From NCBI GenBank assembly GCA_032718475.1, contig JAUCBJ010008198.1, positions 1 to 64,000 of the forward strand: DNA of 64,000 bases, read 5' to 3'. The position numbers and the translations under genes were made by a program. Source of the DNA: Nemertoderma westbladi. Its lineage: Eukaryota; Xenacoelomorpha; Nemertodermatida; Nemertodermatidae. This document shows, in pieces, positions 21,324-32,639 of the stretch (positions are counted from its first letter, which is position 1; each line of letters opens with the position of its first letter). Below the pieces are notes generated by a model. That model had not been told where the DNA came from. It ran no database searches and saw nothing but the letters and a program-made list of their open reading frames with translations.

Positions 21324-22646
21324 CTGCATGGTTTCGAACTGATATTTATTGCGACTGCTGTAGATAGAGGATTTATTTATCATCAACAGGAGAGGTTTAC
21401 ACGAAAGGAAGATTTCTCTAGATACTGTTCGGCTGGTTGAGTTGCTGTCCTTGTCTAACTGCAGCGATTTCTCTGTGTTACTTTCAATGCAGTCGGATAT
21501 GACATTCTCCATTTCAGTTAAACTGGAGTTTGATAGCGGTATTGGGTAAAGCCTGCTTGTGAGCACTCTCAACTCTCTGTTGGATAGCACCCCGGAGTCG
21601 TCTGTGTCGAAATTATCAAAAACTTGGCTAAAATCAAGTTCCACTTTGGCATCCATCAGATAGTTGAAGTAGGAGAAGGCAAATTGCATATCTTCATCGT
21701 GACGTAGTTTATGGGAAGCTGTTTTAAGGAATTCTTCATGAAAGATTTCATGTAATTCCTCTATAATTAGTTTATTGAGGAATAACGGCGTATGGGATAT
21801 CATATACCGGGTCTTGCGCCCAAACATTTTGTTATATAATTCATTCACATAAGTCAAAGTATTGGCGTAATTGCCGAATGGCAAGTTGTTTTTTTTTCCA
21901 GAGGCGGCATAATTCGTCTTGTAGATACGCGGTCCATTGGTGCGTGTGATAAAGTCTGAGGGCCAGATTGGCGCACCAAACATAAAATCATCATTGAGGT
22001 AGAGGAAGTTCTCGGAGAGACCTGGAATGCGATGAAGTTGAGACTCTATTGCGGGGGAACCGAAGGTGGGAAGATTCGACTTGTTAGCAAATATCTCATT
22101 GTGAGTTACTATGGTAACCCGGGGATTGCTAAGGTTCAACCAGTATGGGATTTGCCCATTAGTCACGATGAAAATGTGTCGAAGCCACGGGGCATACAGG
22201 TCAACAGAACGTAGAGAGTATCGCAACTCCTCGTTGTCATAAAAACGGTTGGTACTTGTACGACCCACGACCGATTGTTGACTCTTCACCCTCATTTCCA
22301 TGTTCATCTCCCATTCCAATTCCCTTTGGACTTTCTCCAATTCTACTAACATTTCAGGGTCTGAACCATTCACCCAGGTGTAGACTAAGTCTACAGGAAA
22401 CAGTTTGTCAGGATGTAAGTCATTCATCCATGTGCTGTCTAAGACATCACGTAATTGCTTGGTGGTGTTTAATACCTTCTTCCAGGGATGCAGATTCAGT
22501 TGTAAGGAATCATAAATATTATCATTGTGTTTGACTTCTGTCGTGAAATATACCACGAAAGGCACAAGGAGTATGAAACCAGCTAGACATATCTTCAAAT
22601 GATGGGCCTGTCTCACTGATGAGCATTGCACACATCTAGGCAACAT
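21324..22646 (-). CDS. GNPTAB: Compact GlcNAc-1-phosphotransferase alpha/beta-like protein (Stealth family), main exon
   Basis: The enzyme transfers GlcNAc-1-phosphate to mannose of lysosomal enzymes in the Golgi, the first step of mannose-6-phosphate tagging. An in-frame TAA 27 bp upstream fixes the start. Residues 17-37 form a type II signal anchor. Stealth CR1 is [11 protein letters not shown] (86-96); CR2 runs from [11 protein letters not shown] (137) to YLNDDFMFG (216-224); CR3 includes the [10 protein letters not shown] to [16 protein letters not shown] stretch (284-331); an EF-hand loop [12 protein letters not shown] lies at 347-358. The vertebrate Notch (LNR), DMAP-interaction and spacer regions are missing: only about 60 residues join CR2 to CR3. 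The frame stays open to 21237, but similarity stops after NKYQFETM, so a donor (CAG|GTCTCC) at 21324 is proposed. Confidence 0.88.
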
Positions 22647-22699
22647 TGTAATGTTTAAGAAATCTAACTTTATTTAATTAATTCAATAACTCTTTATAA

Positions 22700-22760
22700 T
22701 GTACATAAATATATATATATATTAATATACATATATACATATATATTTACATAAATAAAC
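22700..22760. repeat. TA-rich microsatellite upstream of GNPTAB-like gene
   Basis: Imperfect (AT)n/(ATAC)n run about 60 bp 5' of the GNPTAB-like start codon. No promoter element can be singled out. Confidence 0.85.
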
Positions 22761-23599
22761 ACGGATTATAAACCCTGAACGGGAACAACTTTTCATACAA
22801 TTATGTACATATATGTAATTTACTGTAGTTTACATTATGTCAGCTTATCAGCTATCTGAACGCTTAATTAATCACTTTGTCAACTGGTTCTTATCTCTTA
22901 TCTCGGGGATATAGGCCCGGTCCATATATTGTCATAAAAAGTTACAATAGAATAATTACATCGAGACACTAGAACCACCATAGATTAGATTTTAACTATA
23001 AATACAGCTACTACTAGAAACTTTATCCAAATTCACATGGAAAACAAGAAAAATAAAAGTAAATTCCAAGACGGGATTGTCTAGTAGAGCTCATAACGGT
23101 TGGAAAACACTGAGCCGCATAAAAATAATTAGGGTAAGTTAAAGCTACGTGTTGATAAGAGTTAAGAAAAGAGATTAAGCTAAGCTAGTGTAAGCTAGTA
23201 AGTTATAACAAGAAGTTTCTGGCGGCAATGTTTTGTACAAAATATTTATTTTTATTTTATTGCTAGAGGAAGTTAACGAGGTCTATTTACTACATGATAT
23301 ACTGTATTATTATGCGCCATGATGAATTTTAAAAATGTAATAAACACGGAGAGGAGAAAACGACAGCTATAATAACACCAACAGTAACGACAGTGGACTA
23401 ACTCAACTAATGGGGAGGGGAGGGGGGCTGGGTAGATAACATGTAAAATCAATCAGTTTCAAATATATGGCGCTTCAGGGATGAAGAAAATTATGATTTG
23501 GAAGCTTTGTTTTTAATTTCACTGGTAACATAATGTTCAACGATACCCCCTGCTCTGTCACTCTACAATTCTGGGCAGGCATTGGAGAAAATGGTCCTA
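22761..23599. other. Non-coding spacer
   Basis: Between the divergent GNPTAB-like gene and the LINE relic at 23600. AT-rich, no supported ORF; a short G-rich stretch lies at about 23411-23432. Confidence 0.6.
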
Positions 23600-24800
23600 G
23601 TCATTGTCAATGGAATAAATAGCATTTTTATTAAATCGCATCAGGGATCCCATTGAGAGACTGCTCCATGGAAATCAGAATGGGTTCCGTAAAGGTCGTG
23701 GGACCATGGAGCCCATTTTGGCACTTAGAAGGATAATTGAAGAGTTATCAAAAAAGAAAGACTTTAGGCATCTGGGTGTTATCTTTGTTGACTTTTTCAA
23801 GGCCTTTGTTTCAGTCTCTCGCTCACGTATGTTCAGCATACTTTCATTATATGGGATTCCTGATGAAATTATTGCAGCAATCAGATCAGTATACGATGGT
23901 TCGACAACATTTGTATCTACTGTTGATGATGACACAGAACCATTTGAAGTATTATGGGGAGTCCTCCAAGGAGACACACTTGCGCCATTCTTGTTCATAA
24001 TTGTGGTTGACTATGTTCTACGCATGTCCTAGATCATCATAATGATGATCGGGTGATGATAACTCCACCTACTGGCTCCAGAAGTCGAGGAAATCCTGCC
24101 AAGTACCTAACTGATCTAGACTTTGCTGATGACTTAAGAGTTCTCTCAGAATCACTAGAGGGAGCCCAATGGCTCCTCAGCTCATTAGAACAGGCTGCTT
24201 CTAGTGTTGGTCTTTTTTATTAACTCCAAAAAGACCAAAATTGTGACAGTTAACTTTGAAAGTCCTCAGTAAGTCTCTGACCGGATGAGCATAAGCTCAA
24301 AGGATGGTATGCTTGAGCATGTGGACGACTTCTGTTATCTGGGATCATGGATCCGGAAGTCAGGTGAGGACCTTCGAATACTTAAGGGAAAGGCATGTGC
24401 AGACTTGAATGGGCTTTCCATGATTTAGAAGTCACATAGAATTCATCGGAAACTTAAGGTCCGATTATTTAGAGCAGCAGTAGTTCGCTGGAACTACTGC
24501 TGGGCTCTAACTGCTGAGGACACCAAATCTCTGGATGGCACATTCACAAGAATGCTACGCCGGTTTCACTGTATCGTGTACAATGCACACATCTCCAACT
24601 TGGAGGTGTCTTATTGGTTCCCCCAATTTGACAATAGAACAAAGCCGCCTCCGCTTTGCAGGACATTGCTTTCGACGTGAGGACCAACCAGTGCATAATC
24701 TTGTGCTTTGGCGGCCTCATGGAGTGAATAAGCATGGTGGACCGCCCATGACTTTCTTGAGACGCATCTTAAAGGACACTATGCCAACCACTGTGTGACT
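23600..24800 (+). pseudogene. LINE ORF2 relic (RTE-like), reverse transcriptase to C-terminus
   Basis: Plus-strand fragments in shifting frames cover the second half of a non-LTR ORF2. NQNGFRKGRGTMEPILAL precedes RT motif A (VIFVDFFKAFVSVSRSR); motif B is GVLQGDTLAPFLFII (about 23955-24000); motif C is LDFADDLRVLSES (24117-24157) in another frame. YLGSWIRKSGED and the tail IEQSRLRFAGHCFRRE to RRILKDT follow. Stops at 24030 and 24425 and several frame changes show it is inactive. The 5' half, with endonuclease, is missing, as is usual for 5'-truncated LINEs. The same family supplies relics at 11040, 38180, 38997 and probably 53230. Confidence 0.9.
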
Positions 24801-25117
24801 GTATTCGCTTTAAATATGAAGCGAGTTTGAAAGATGTCGTTCGCGGCGAATACATATTAAAATCGAGTTATATTGGTGTTGTAAGGGTCTAAGCCACGAT
24901 TCTAAGTAAAACAAATTCCTTTTATCATATGGCCATTTCGTGTATTAACTAACACACGTCTTCAGTGATATAAATATATAATAAATTGTTTACATAATTT
25001 ACATATTAAAATAAGTACGTACGCGGTTAACTTTAATTGAATAATATAATGTTAAAGATAATGAGCAGATAATCGATAAAATTAAATCTAATATTTCCAA
25101 TAAAGATTTGGTTGGCG
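24801..25117. other. Spacer and left flank of satellite module copy 2
   Basis: Non-coding. From about 25054 the sequence matches the flank of copy 1 at 12012, but without the roughly 290-bp insert. Confidence 0.7.
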
Positions 25118-28100
25118 CACCAATTACAAACTTGTAACAAGTTAGGCACGGAATCGACTAATTACAAACTTGTAATAAGGTAGGAACGGGGTCGACCAAT
25201 TACAAACTTGTAACAACTTAGGCACGGGATCGACCAATTACAAACTTGTAACAGGTTAGGCACAGGATCGACTAATTACAAACTTGTAACAAGTTAGGCA
25301 CGGGATCGGCCAATTGCTAACTTGTAACAACTTAGGCACGGGATCGACCAATTACAAACTTGTAACAGGTTAGGCACGGGATCGACTAATTACTAGCTTG
25401 TAACAAGTTAGGCACGGGATCGACTAATTACAAATTTGTAATAAGTTAGGAACGGGATCGACCAATACAAACTTGTAACAACTTAGGCAAGGGATCGACC
25501 AATTACAAACTTGTAACAGGTTAGGCACGGGATCGGCCAATTACTAACTTGTAACAAGTTAGGCACGGGATCGACTAATTACAAACTTGTAACAAGTTAG
25601 GCATGGGATCGGCCAATTACTAACTTGTAACAAGTTAGGCATGGGATCGACTAATTACAAACTTGTAACAAGTTAGGAACGGGATCGACCAATTACAAAC
25701 TTGTAACAACTTAGGCACGGGATCGGCCAATTACTAACTTGTAACAAGTTAGGCACGGGATCGACTGATTACAAACTTGTAACAAGTTAGGAATGGGATC
25801 GACCAATTACAAACTTCTAACGAATTAGGCACGGGATCGACTAATTACAAACTTGTAACAAGTTAGGCACGAGATCGACCAATTACAAACTTGTAATAAG
25901 TTAGGCACGGGATCGGCCAATTACTAACTTGTAAAACGTTAGGCACGGGATCGACTAATTACAAACTTGTAACAAGTTAGGGAAGGGATCGACCAATTAC
26001 AAACTTGTAACAAGTTAGGCACGGAATCGACCAATTACAAACTTGTAACAAGTTAGGCACGAGATCGACCAAATACAAACTTGTAACAAGTTAGGCATGG
26101 GATCGACTAATTACAAACTTGTAATAAGTTAGGAGCGGGATCGGCCAATTACTAACTTGTAACAAGTTAGGCACGGGATCGACCAATTACAAACTTGTAA
26201 CAAGTTAGGCACGAGATCGACCAAATACAAACTTGTAACAAGTTAGGCACGGGATCGACTAATTACAAACTTGTAATAAGTTAGGAGCGGGATCGGCCAA
26301 TTACTAACTTGTAAAAAGTTAGGCACGGGATCGACTAATTACAAACATGTAACAAGTTAGGAACGGGATCGACCAATAACAAACTTGTAACAAGTTAGGC
26401 ACGGGATCGACCAATTACAAACTTGTAACAAGTTAGGCACGAGATCGACCAATTACAAACTTGTAACAAGTTAGGCACGGGATCGACTAATTACTAAGTT
26501 GTAACAAGTTAGGAACGGGATCGACCAATTACAAACTTGTAACAACTTAGGCACGGGATCGACCAATTACAAACTTGTAATAAGTTAGGCACGGGATCGG
26601 CCAATTACTAACTTGTAAAAAGTTAGGCACGGGATCGACTAATTACAAACTTGTAACAAGTTAGGAATGGGATCGACCAATTACAAACTTGTAACAAGTT
26701 AGGCACGGGATCGACCAATTACAAACTTGTAACAAGTTAGGCACGAGATCGACCAATTACAAACTTGTAACAAGTTAGGCACGGGATCGACTAATTACAA
26801 ACTTGTAATAAGTTAGGAGCGGGATCGGCCAATTACTAACTTGTAAAAAGTTAGGCACGGGATCGACTAATTACAAACTTGTAACAAGTTAGGAACGGGA
26901 TCGACCAATTACAAACTTGTCACAAGTTAGGCACGGGATCGACCAATTACAAACTTGTAACAAGTTAGGCACGAGATCGACCAATTACAAACTTGTAACA
27001 ATTTAGTCACGGGATCGACTAATTACTAACTTGTAACAAGTTAGGAACAGGATCGACCAATTACAAACTTGTAACAACATAGGCACGGGATCGACCAATT
27101 ACAAACTTGTAATAAGTTAGGCACGAGATCGACCAATTACAAACTTGTAATAAGTTAGGCACGGGTTCGGCCAATTACAAACTTGTAACAAGTTAGGCAC
27201 GAGATCGACCAATTACAAACTTGTAACAAGTTAGGCACGGGATCGACTAATTACAAACTTGTAATAAGTTAGGAGCGGGATCGGCCAATTACTAACTTGT
27301 AAAAAGTTAGGCACGGGATCGACTAATTACAAACTTGTAACAAGTTAGGAACAGGATCGACCAATTACAAACTTGTAACAAGTTAGGCAAGGGATCGACC
27401 AATTACAAACTTGTAACAAGTTAGGCACAAGATCGACCAATTACAAACTTGTAACAATTTAGGCACGGGATCGACTAATTACTAACTTGTAACAAGTTAG
27501 GAACAGGATCGACCAATTACAAACTTGTAACAACATAGGCACGGGATCGACCAATTACAAACTTGTAATAAGTTAGGCACGAGATCGACCAATTACAAAC
27601 TTGTAATAAGTTAGGCACGGGTTCGGCCAATTACAAACTTGTAACAAGTTAGGCACGAGATCGACCAATTACAAACTTGTAACAAGTTAGGCACAGGATC
27701 GACTAATTACAAACTTGTAACAAGTTAGGAACGGGATCGACCAATTACAAACTTGTAACAAGTTAGGCACGGGATCGACCAATTACAAACTTGTAACAAG
27801 TTAGGCACGAGATCGACCAATTACAAACTTGTAACAAGTTAGGCACGGGATCGACTAATTACTAACTTGTAACAAGTTAGGAACGGGATCGACCAATTAC
27901 AAACTTGTAACAACATAGGCAAGGGATCGACCAATTACAAACTTGTAATAAGTTAGGCACGAGATCGACCAATTACAAACTTGTAATAAGTTAGGCACGG
28001 GATCGGCCAATTACTAACTTGTAAAAAGTTAGGCACAGGATCGACTAATTACTAACTTGTAACAAGTTAGGAACGGGATCGACCAATTACAAACTTGTAA

Positions 28101-28723
28101 CAACTTAGGCACGGGATCGACCAATTACAAACTTGTAACAGGTTAGGCACGGGATCGGCCAATTACTAACTTGTAACAAGTTAGACATGGGATCGACTAA
28201 TTACAAACTTGTAACAAGTTAGGCATGGGATCGGCCAATTACTAACTTGTAACAAGTTAGGCACGGGATCGACTAATTACAAAAGGCACGGGATCGACCA
28301 ATTACAAACTTGTAACAAGTTAGGCACGGGATCGGCCAATTACTAACTGGTAACAAGTTAGGCACGAGATCGACAAATTACAAACTTGTAACAAGTTAGG
28401 CACGGGGTCGGCCAATTACTAACTTGTAACAAGTTAGGCACGGGATCGACTAATTACAAACTTGTAACAAGTTAGGAACAGGATCGACCATTTACAAACA
28501 TGTAACAAGTTAGGCACGGGATCAGCCAATTACTAACTTGTAACAAGTTAGGAACAGGATCGACCATTTACAAACATGTAACAAGTTAGGCACGGGATCA
28601 GCCAATTACTAACTTGTAACAAGTTAGGCACGAGATCGACCAATTACAAACTTGTAACAAGTTAGGCACAGGATCGGCCAATTACTAACTTGAAACAAGT
28701 TAGGCACGGGATCAACTAATTAC
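25118..28723. repeat. Satellite A, array 2 (38-bp unit, about 95 copies)
   Basis: Same unit and variants as array 1, with the AACTTGTAACAAGTT dyad in most units. A higher-order repeat of 456 bp (12 units) is visible: the ACAACATAGG variant at 27075 recurs at 27531 with the same neighbours. Both arrays also share the rare truncated unit TTACAAAAGGCACG (15493 and 28280), so they descend from one array. The array ends against gag relic copy 2. Confidence 0.97.
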
Positions 28724-28729
28724 AACCAA

Positions 28730-29665
28730 ATGGGTGATATCTTAGCGACATCACTAGAAGGACCAAGACTGGAACCAACGAAATTCAGTGGAAACCCAGC
28801 AGAATTCATATCGTTTAAAGCGCGTTTTATCGCACAAGTGGATAGCAAAAACGTCCCCATAACTACAAAAATGCGACGTCTGTTAACCTACCTATCTGGG
28901 AAAGCGTTACAGAACGTCAAACATTATGAAGGAGTGGACGACGGATATCAACGTGCGTGGGACGTGTTGGAAAAGAACTTTGGCAACCCATCAGCTGTAA
29001 TGAAATCTGTGATACATAATGTCACTAAATGCAGATTCCCGATTACAACAGACTCAGATGTCGTTTGATGTAATTTCTGGACAGCTAATCCACATATTGA
29101 CGCATTTGCAACAACATGGTCTGCCGAACCTATAAGGATCTTTCCAAATGGACTAGTCCAACAATGTTATGTATACAGTTGAAAACATCGTGTGAATCAG
29201 TGTCTAAAATTCCAAAGCCTCTCGCATAAAGTAAAGAGAAGTATGACACATGCTTCCGTCTACGACTCTGTTTGGGGTTCGAAGTCAAGGGTTCAGACAC
29301 TTCCGGAAACACTATAAATCCTTGGAGAAATATCGGTGTTCTAGAACAACTAAAGAAGGCATGTGCCGAGAAGCACATAGCCCGGATTTACATCCGGAAC
29401 CAGCTGACATAAACGATAAATTCCGATGGTTAACAGACGAATATAAAAGAGTAGCGAGTGGACCCCCAACACCGTATGAAGCATGGTTGAAAAAGAGGTT
29501 GAAACTTGAAAAAGCATGGTTGAAACTTCATCCAGAGAGTAAGGATAAAAAGAATATCACTAAACTTCTTCCGCCACCGCCGAATAATACTACCTCGTCG
29601 TTCAAAGTAAATTATTATGAGGACGCAACACTCTACACAACGCCTCCAACTAATAACGACGAGAT
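28730..29665 (+). pseudogene. BEL/Pao gag relic (DUF1759-like), copy 2
   Basis: Same 112-codon Gag segment as at 15906, with one His-to-Arg change at about residue 36 and the same TGA. Downstream it has a 33-bp insertion relative to copy 1 at about 29488-29520, a short duplication of the AAAAGCATGGTTGAAACTT context. Positions 29250-29690 read openly in one frame (EPADINDKFRWLTDEYKRV, then an Asn-rich tail) and run into satellite B. The product would be a capsid-type protein; the interrupted frame makes it a pseudogene. Confidence 0.85.
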
Positions 29666-32639
29666 TAGCCACCACCGAGAGTACAGCTAGTAGTGAGTTA
29701 TCGACCACCGAGAGTACAGCTAGTACTGAGTTATCGACCACCGAGAGTACAGCTAGTAGTGAGTTATCGACCACCGAGAGTACAGCTAGTACTGAGTTAT
29801 CCACCACCGAGAGTACAGCTAGTACTGAGTTATCCACCACCGAGAGTACAGCTAGTACTGAGTTATCGACCACCGAGAGTACAGCTAGTACTGAGTTATC
29901 GACCACCTAGAGTACAGCTAGTAGTGAGTTATCCACCACCGAGAGTACAGCTAGTACTGAGTTATCGACCACCTAGAGTACAGCTAGTAGTGAGTTATCC
30001 ACCACCGAGAGTACAGCTAGTACTGAGTTATCGACCACCGAGAGTACAGCTAGTAGTGAGTTATCGACCACCGAGAGTACAGCTAGTACTGAGTTATCGA
30101 CCACCGAGAGTACAGCTAGTAGTGAGTTATCGACCACCGAGAGTACAGCTAGTACTGAGTTATCCACCACCGAGAGTACAGCTAGTACTGAGTTATCGAC
30201 CACCGAGAGTACAGCTAGTACTGAGTTATCGACCACCTAGAGTACAGCTAGTACTGAGTTATCCACCACCGAGAGTACAGCTAGTACTGAGTTATCCACC
30301 ACCGAGAGTACAGCTAGTACTGAGTTATCGACCACCGAGAGTACAGCTAGTACTGAGTTATCGACCACCGAGAGTACAGCTAGTAGTGAGTTATCGACCA
30401 CCGAGAGTACAGCTAGTACTGAGTTATCGACCACCGAGAGTACAGCTAGTAGTGAGTTATCGACCACCGAGAGTACAGCTAGTACTGAGTTATCCACCAC
30501 CGAGAGTACAGCTAGTACTGAGTTATCGACCACCGAGAGTACAGCTAGTAGTGAGTTATCGACCACCGAGAGTACAGCTAGTACTGAGTTATCCACCACC
30601 GAGAGTACAGCTAGTACTGAGTTATCGACCACCTAGAGTACAGCTAGTAGTGAGTTATCCACCACCGAGAGTACAGCTAGTACTGAGTTATCGACCACCG
30701 AGAGTACAGCTAGTAGTGAGTTATCGACCACCGAGAGTACAGCTAGTACTGAGTTATCCACCACCGAGAGTACAGCTAGTACTGAGTTATCGACCACCGA
30801 GAGTACAGCTAGTACTGAGTTATCGACCACCGAGAGTACAGCTAGTACTGAGTTATCCACCACCGAGAGTACAGCTAGTACTGAGTTATCCACCACCGAG
30901 AGTACAGCTAGTACTGAGTTATCGACCACCGAGAGTACAGCTAGTAGTGAGTTATCGACCACCGAGAGTACAGCTAGTACTGAGTTATCGACCACCTAGA
31001 GTACAGCTAGTAGTGAGTTATCCACCACCGAGAGTAGAGCTAGTACTGAGTTATCGACCAGCGAGAGTACAGCTAGTACTGAGTTTATCCACCACCGAGA
31101 GTACAGCTAGTACTGAGTTATCCACCACCGAGAGTACAGCTAGTACTGAGTTATCGACCACCGAGATTACAGATAGTACTGAGTTATCCACCACCGAGAG
31201 TAGAGCTAGTACTGAGTTATCGACCAGCGAGAGTACAGCTAGTACTGAGTTTATCCACCACCGAGAGTACAGCTAGTACTGAGTTATCCACCACCGAGAG
31301 TACAGCTAGTACTGAGTTATCGACCACCGAGATTACAGATAGTACTGAGTTATCCACCACCGAGAGTAGAGCTAGTACTGAGTTATCGACCACCGAGAGT
31401 ACAGCTAGTACTGAGTTATCCACCACCGAGAGTACAGCTAGTACTGAGTTTATCCACCACCGAGAGTACAGCTAGTACTGAGTTATCGACCACCGAGAGT
31501 ACAACTAGTACTGAGTTATCGACCACCGAGAGTACAGCTAGTACTGAGTTATCCACCACCGAGAGTACAGCTAGTACTGAGTTTATCCACCACCGAGAGT
31601 ACAGCTAGTACTGAGTTATCGACCACCGAGATTACAGATAGTACTGAGTTATCCACCACCGAGAGTAGAGCTAGTACTGAGTTATCGACCACCGAGAGTA
31701 CAGCTAGTACTGAGTTATCCACCACCGAGAGTACAGCTAGTACTGAGTTTATCCACCACCGAGAGTACAGCTAGTACTGAGTTATCGACCACCGAGAGTA
31801 CAGCTAGTACTGAGTTATCCACCACCGAGAGTACAGCTAGTACTGAGTTATCGACCACCGAGAGTACAGCTAGTAGTGAGTTATCGACCACCGAGAGTAC
31901 AGCTAGTACTGAGTTATCGACCACCTAGAGTACAGCTAGTAGTGAGTTATCCACCACCGAGAGTAGAGCTAGTACTGAGTTATCGACCAGCGAGAGTACA
32001 GCTAGTACTGAGTTTATCCACCACCGAGAGTACAGCTAGTACTGAGTTATCCACCACCGAGAGTACAGCTAGTACTGAGTTATCGACCAGCGAGAGTACA
32101 GCTAGTACTGAGTTTATCCACCACCGAGAGTACAGCTAGTACTGAGTTATCCACCACCGAGAGTACAGCTAGTACTGAGTTATCGACCACCGAGATTACA
32201 GATAGTACTGAGTTATCCACCACCGAGAGTAGAGCTAGTACTGAGTTATCGACCACCGAGAGTACAGCTAGTACTGAGTTATCCACCACCGAGAGTACAG
32301 CTAGTACTGAGTTTATCCACCACCGAGAGTACAGCTAGTACTGAGTTATCGACCACCGAGAGTACAGCTAGTACTGAGTTATCGACCACCGAGATTACAG
32401 ATAGTACTGAGTTATCCACCACCGAGAGTAGAGCTAGTACTGAGTTATCGACCACCGAGAGTACAGCTAGTACTGAGTTATCCACCACCGAGAGTACAGC
32501 TAGTACTGAGTTATCGACCACCGAGATTACAGATAGTACTGAGTTATCCACCACCGAGAGTAGAGCTAGTACTGAGTTATCGACCACCGAGAGTACAGCT
32601 AGTACTGAGTTATCCACCACCGAGAGTACAGCTAGTACT

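Noticed and set aside
22032-22534. Plus-strand ORFs opposite the GNPTAB-like exon
   Set aside because: Antisense shadows of a well-supported coding exon.
29693-31276. 527-codon ORF of repeated SYRPPRVQLVL and similar ORFs on both strands of satellite B
   Set aside because: The unit is 33 bp without stops in three frames, so long ORFs arise by period alone; frames are broken by 34-bp units elsewhere in the array.
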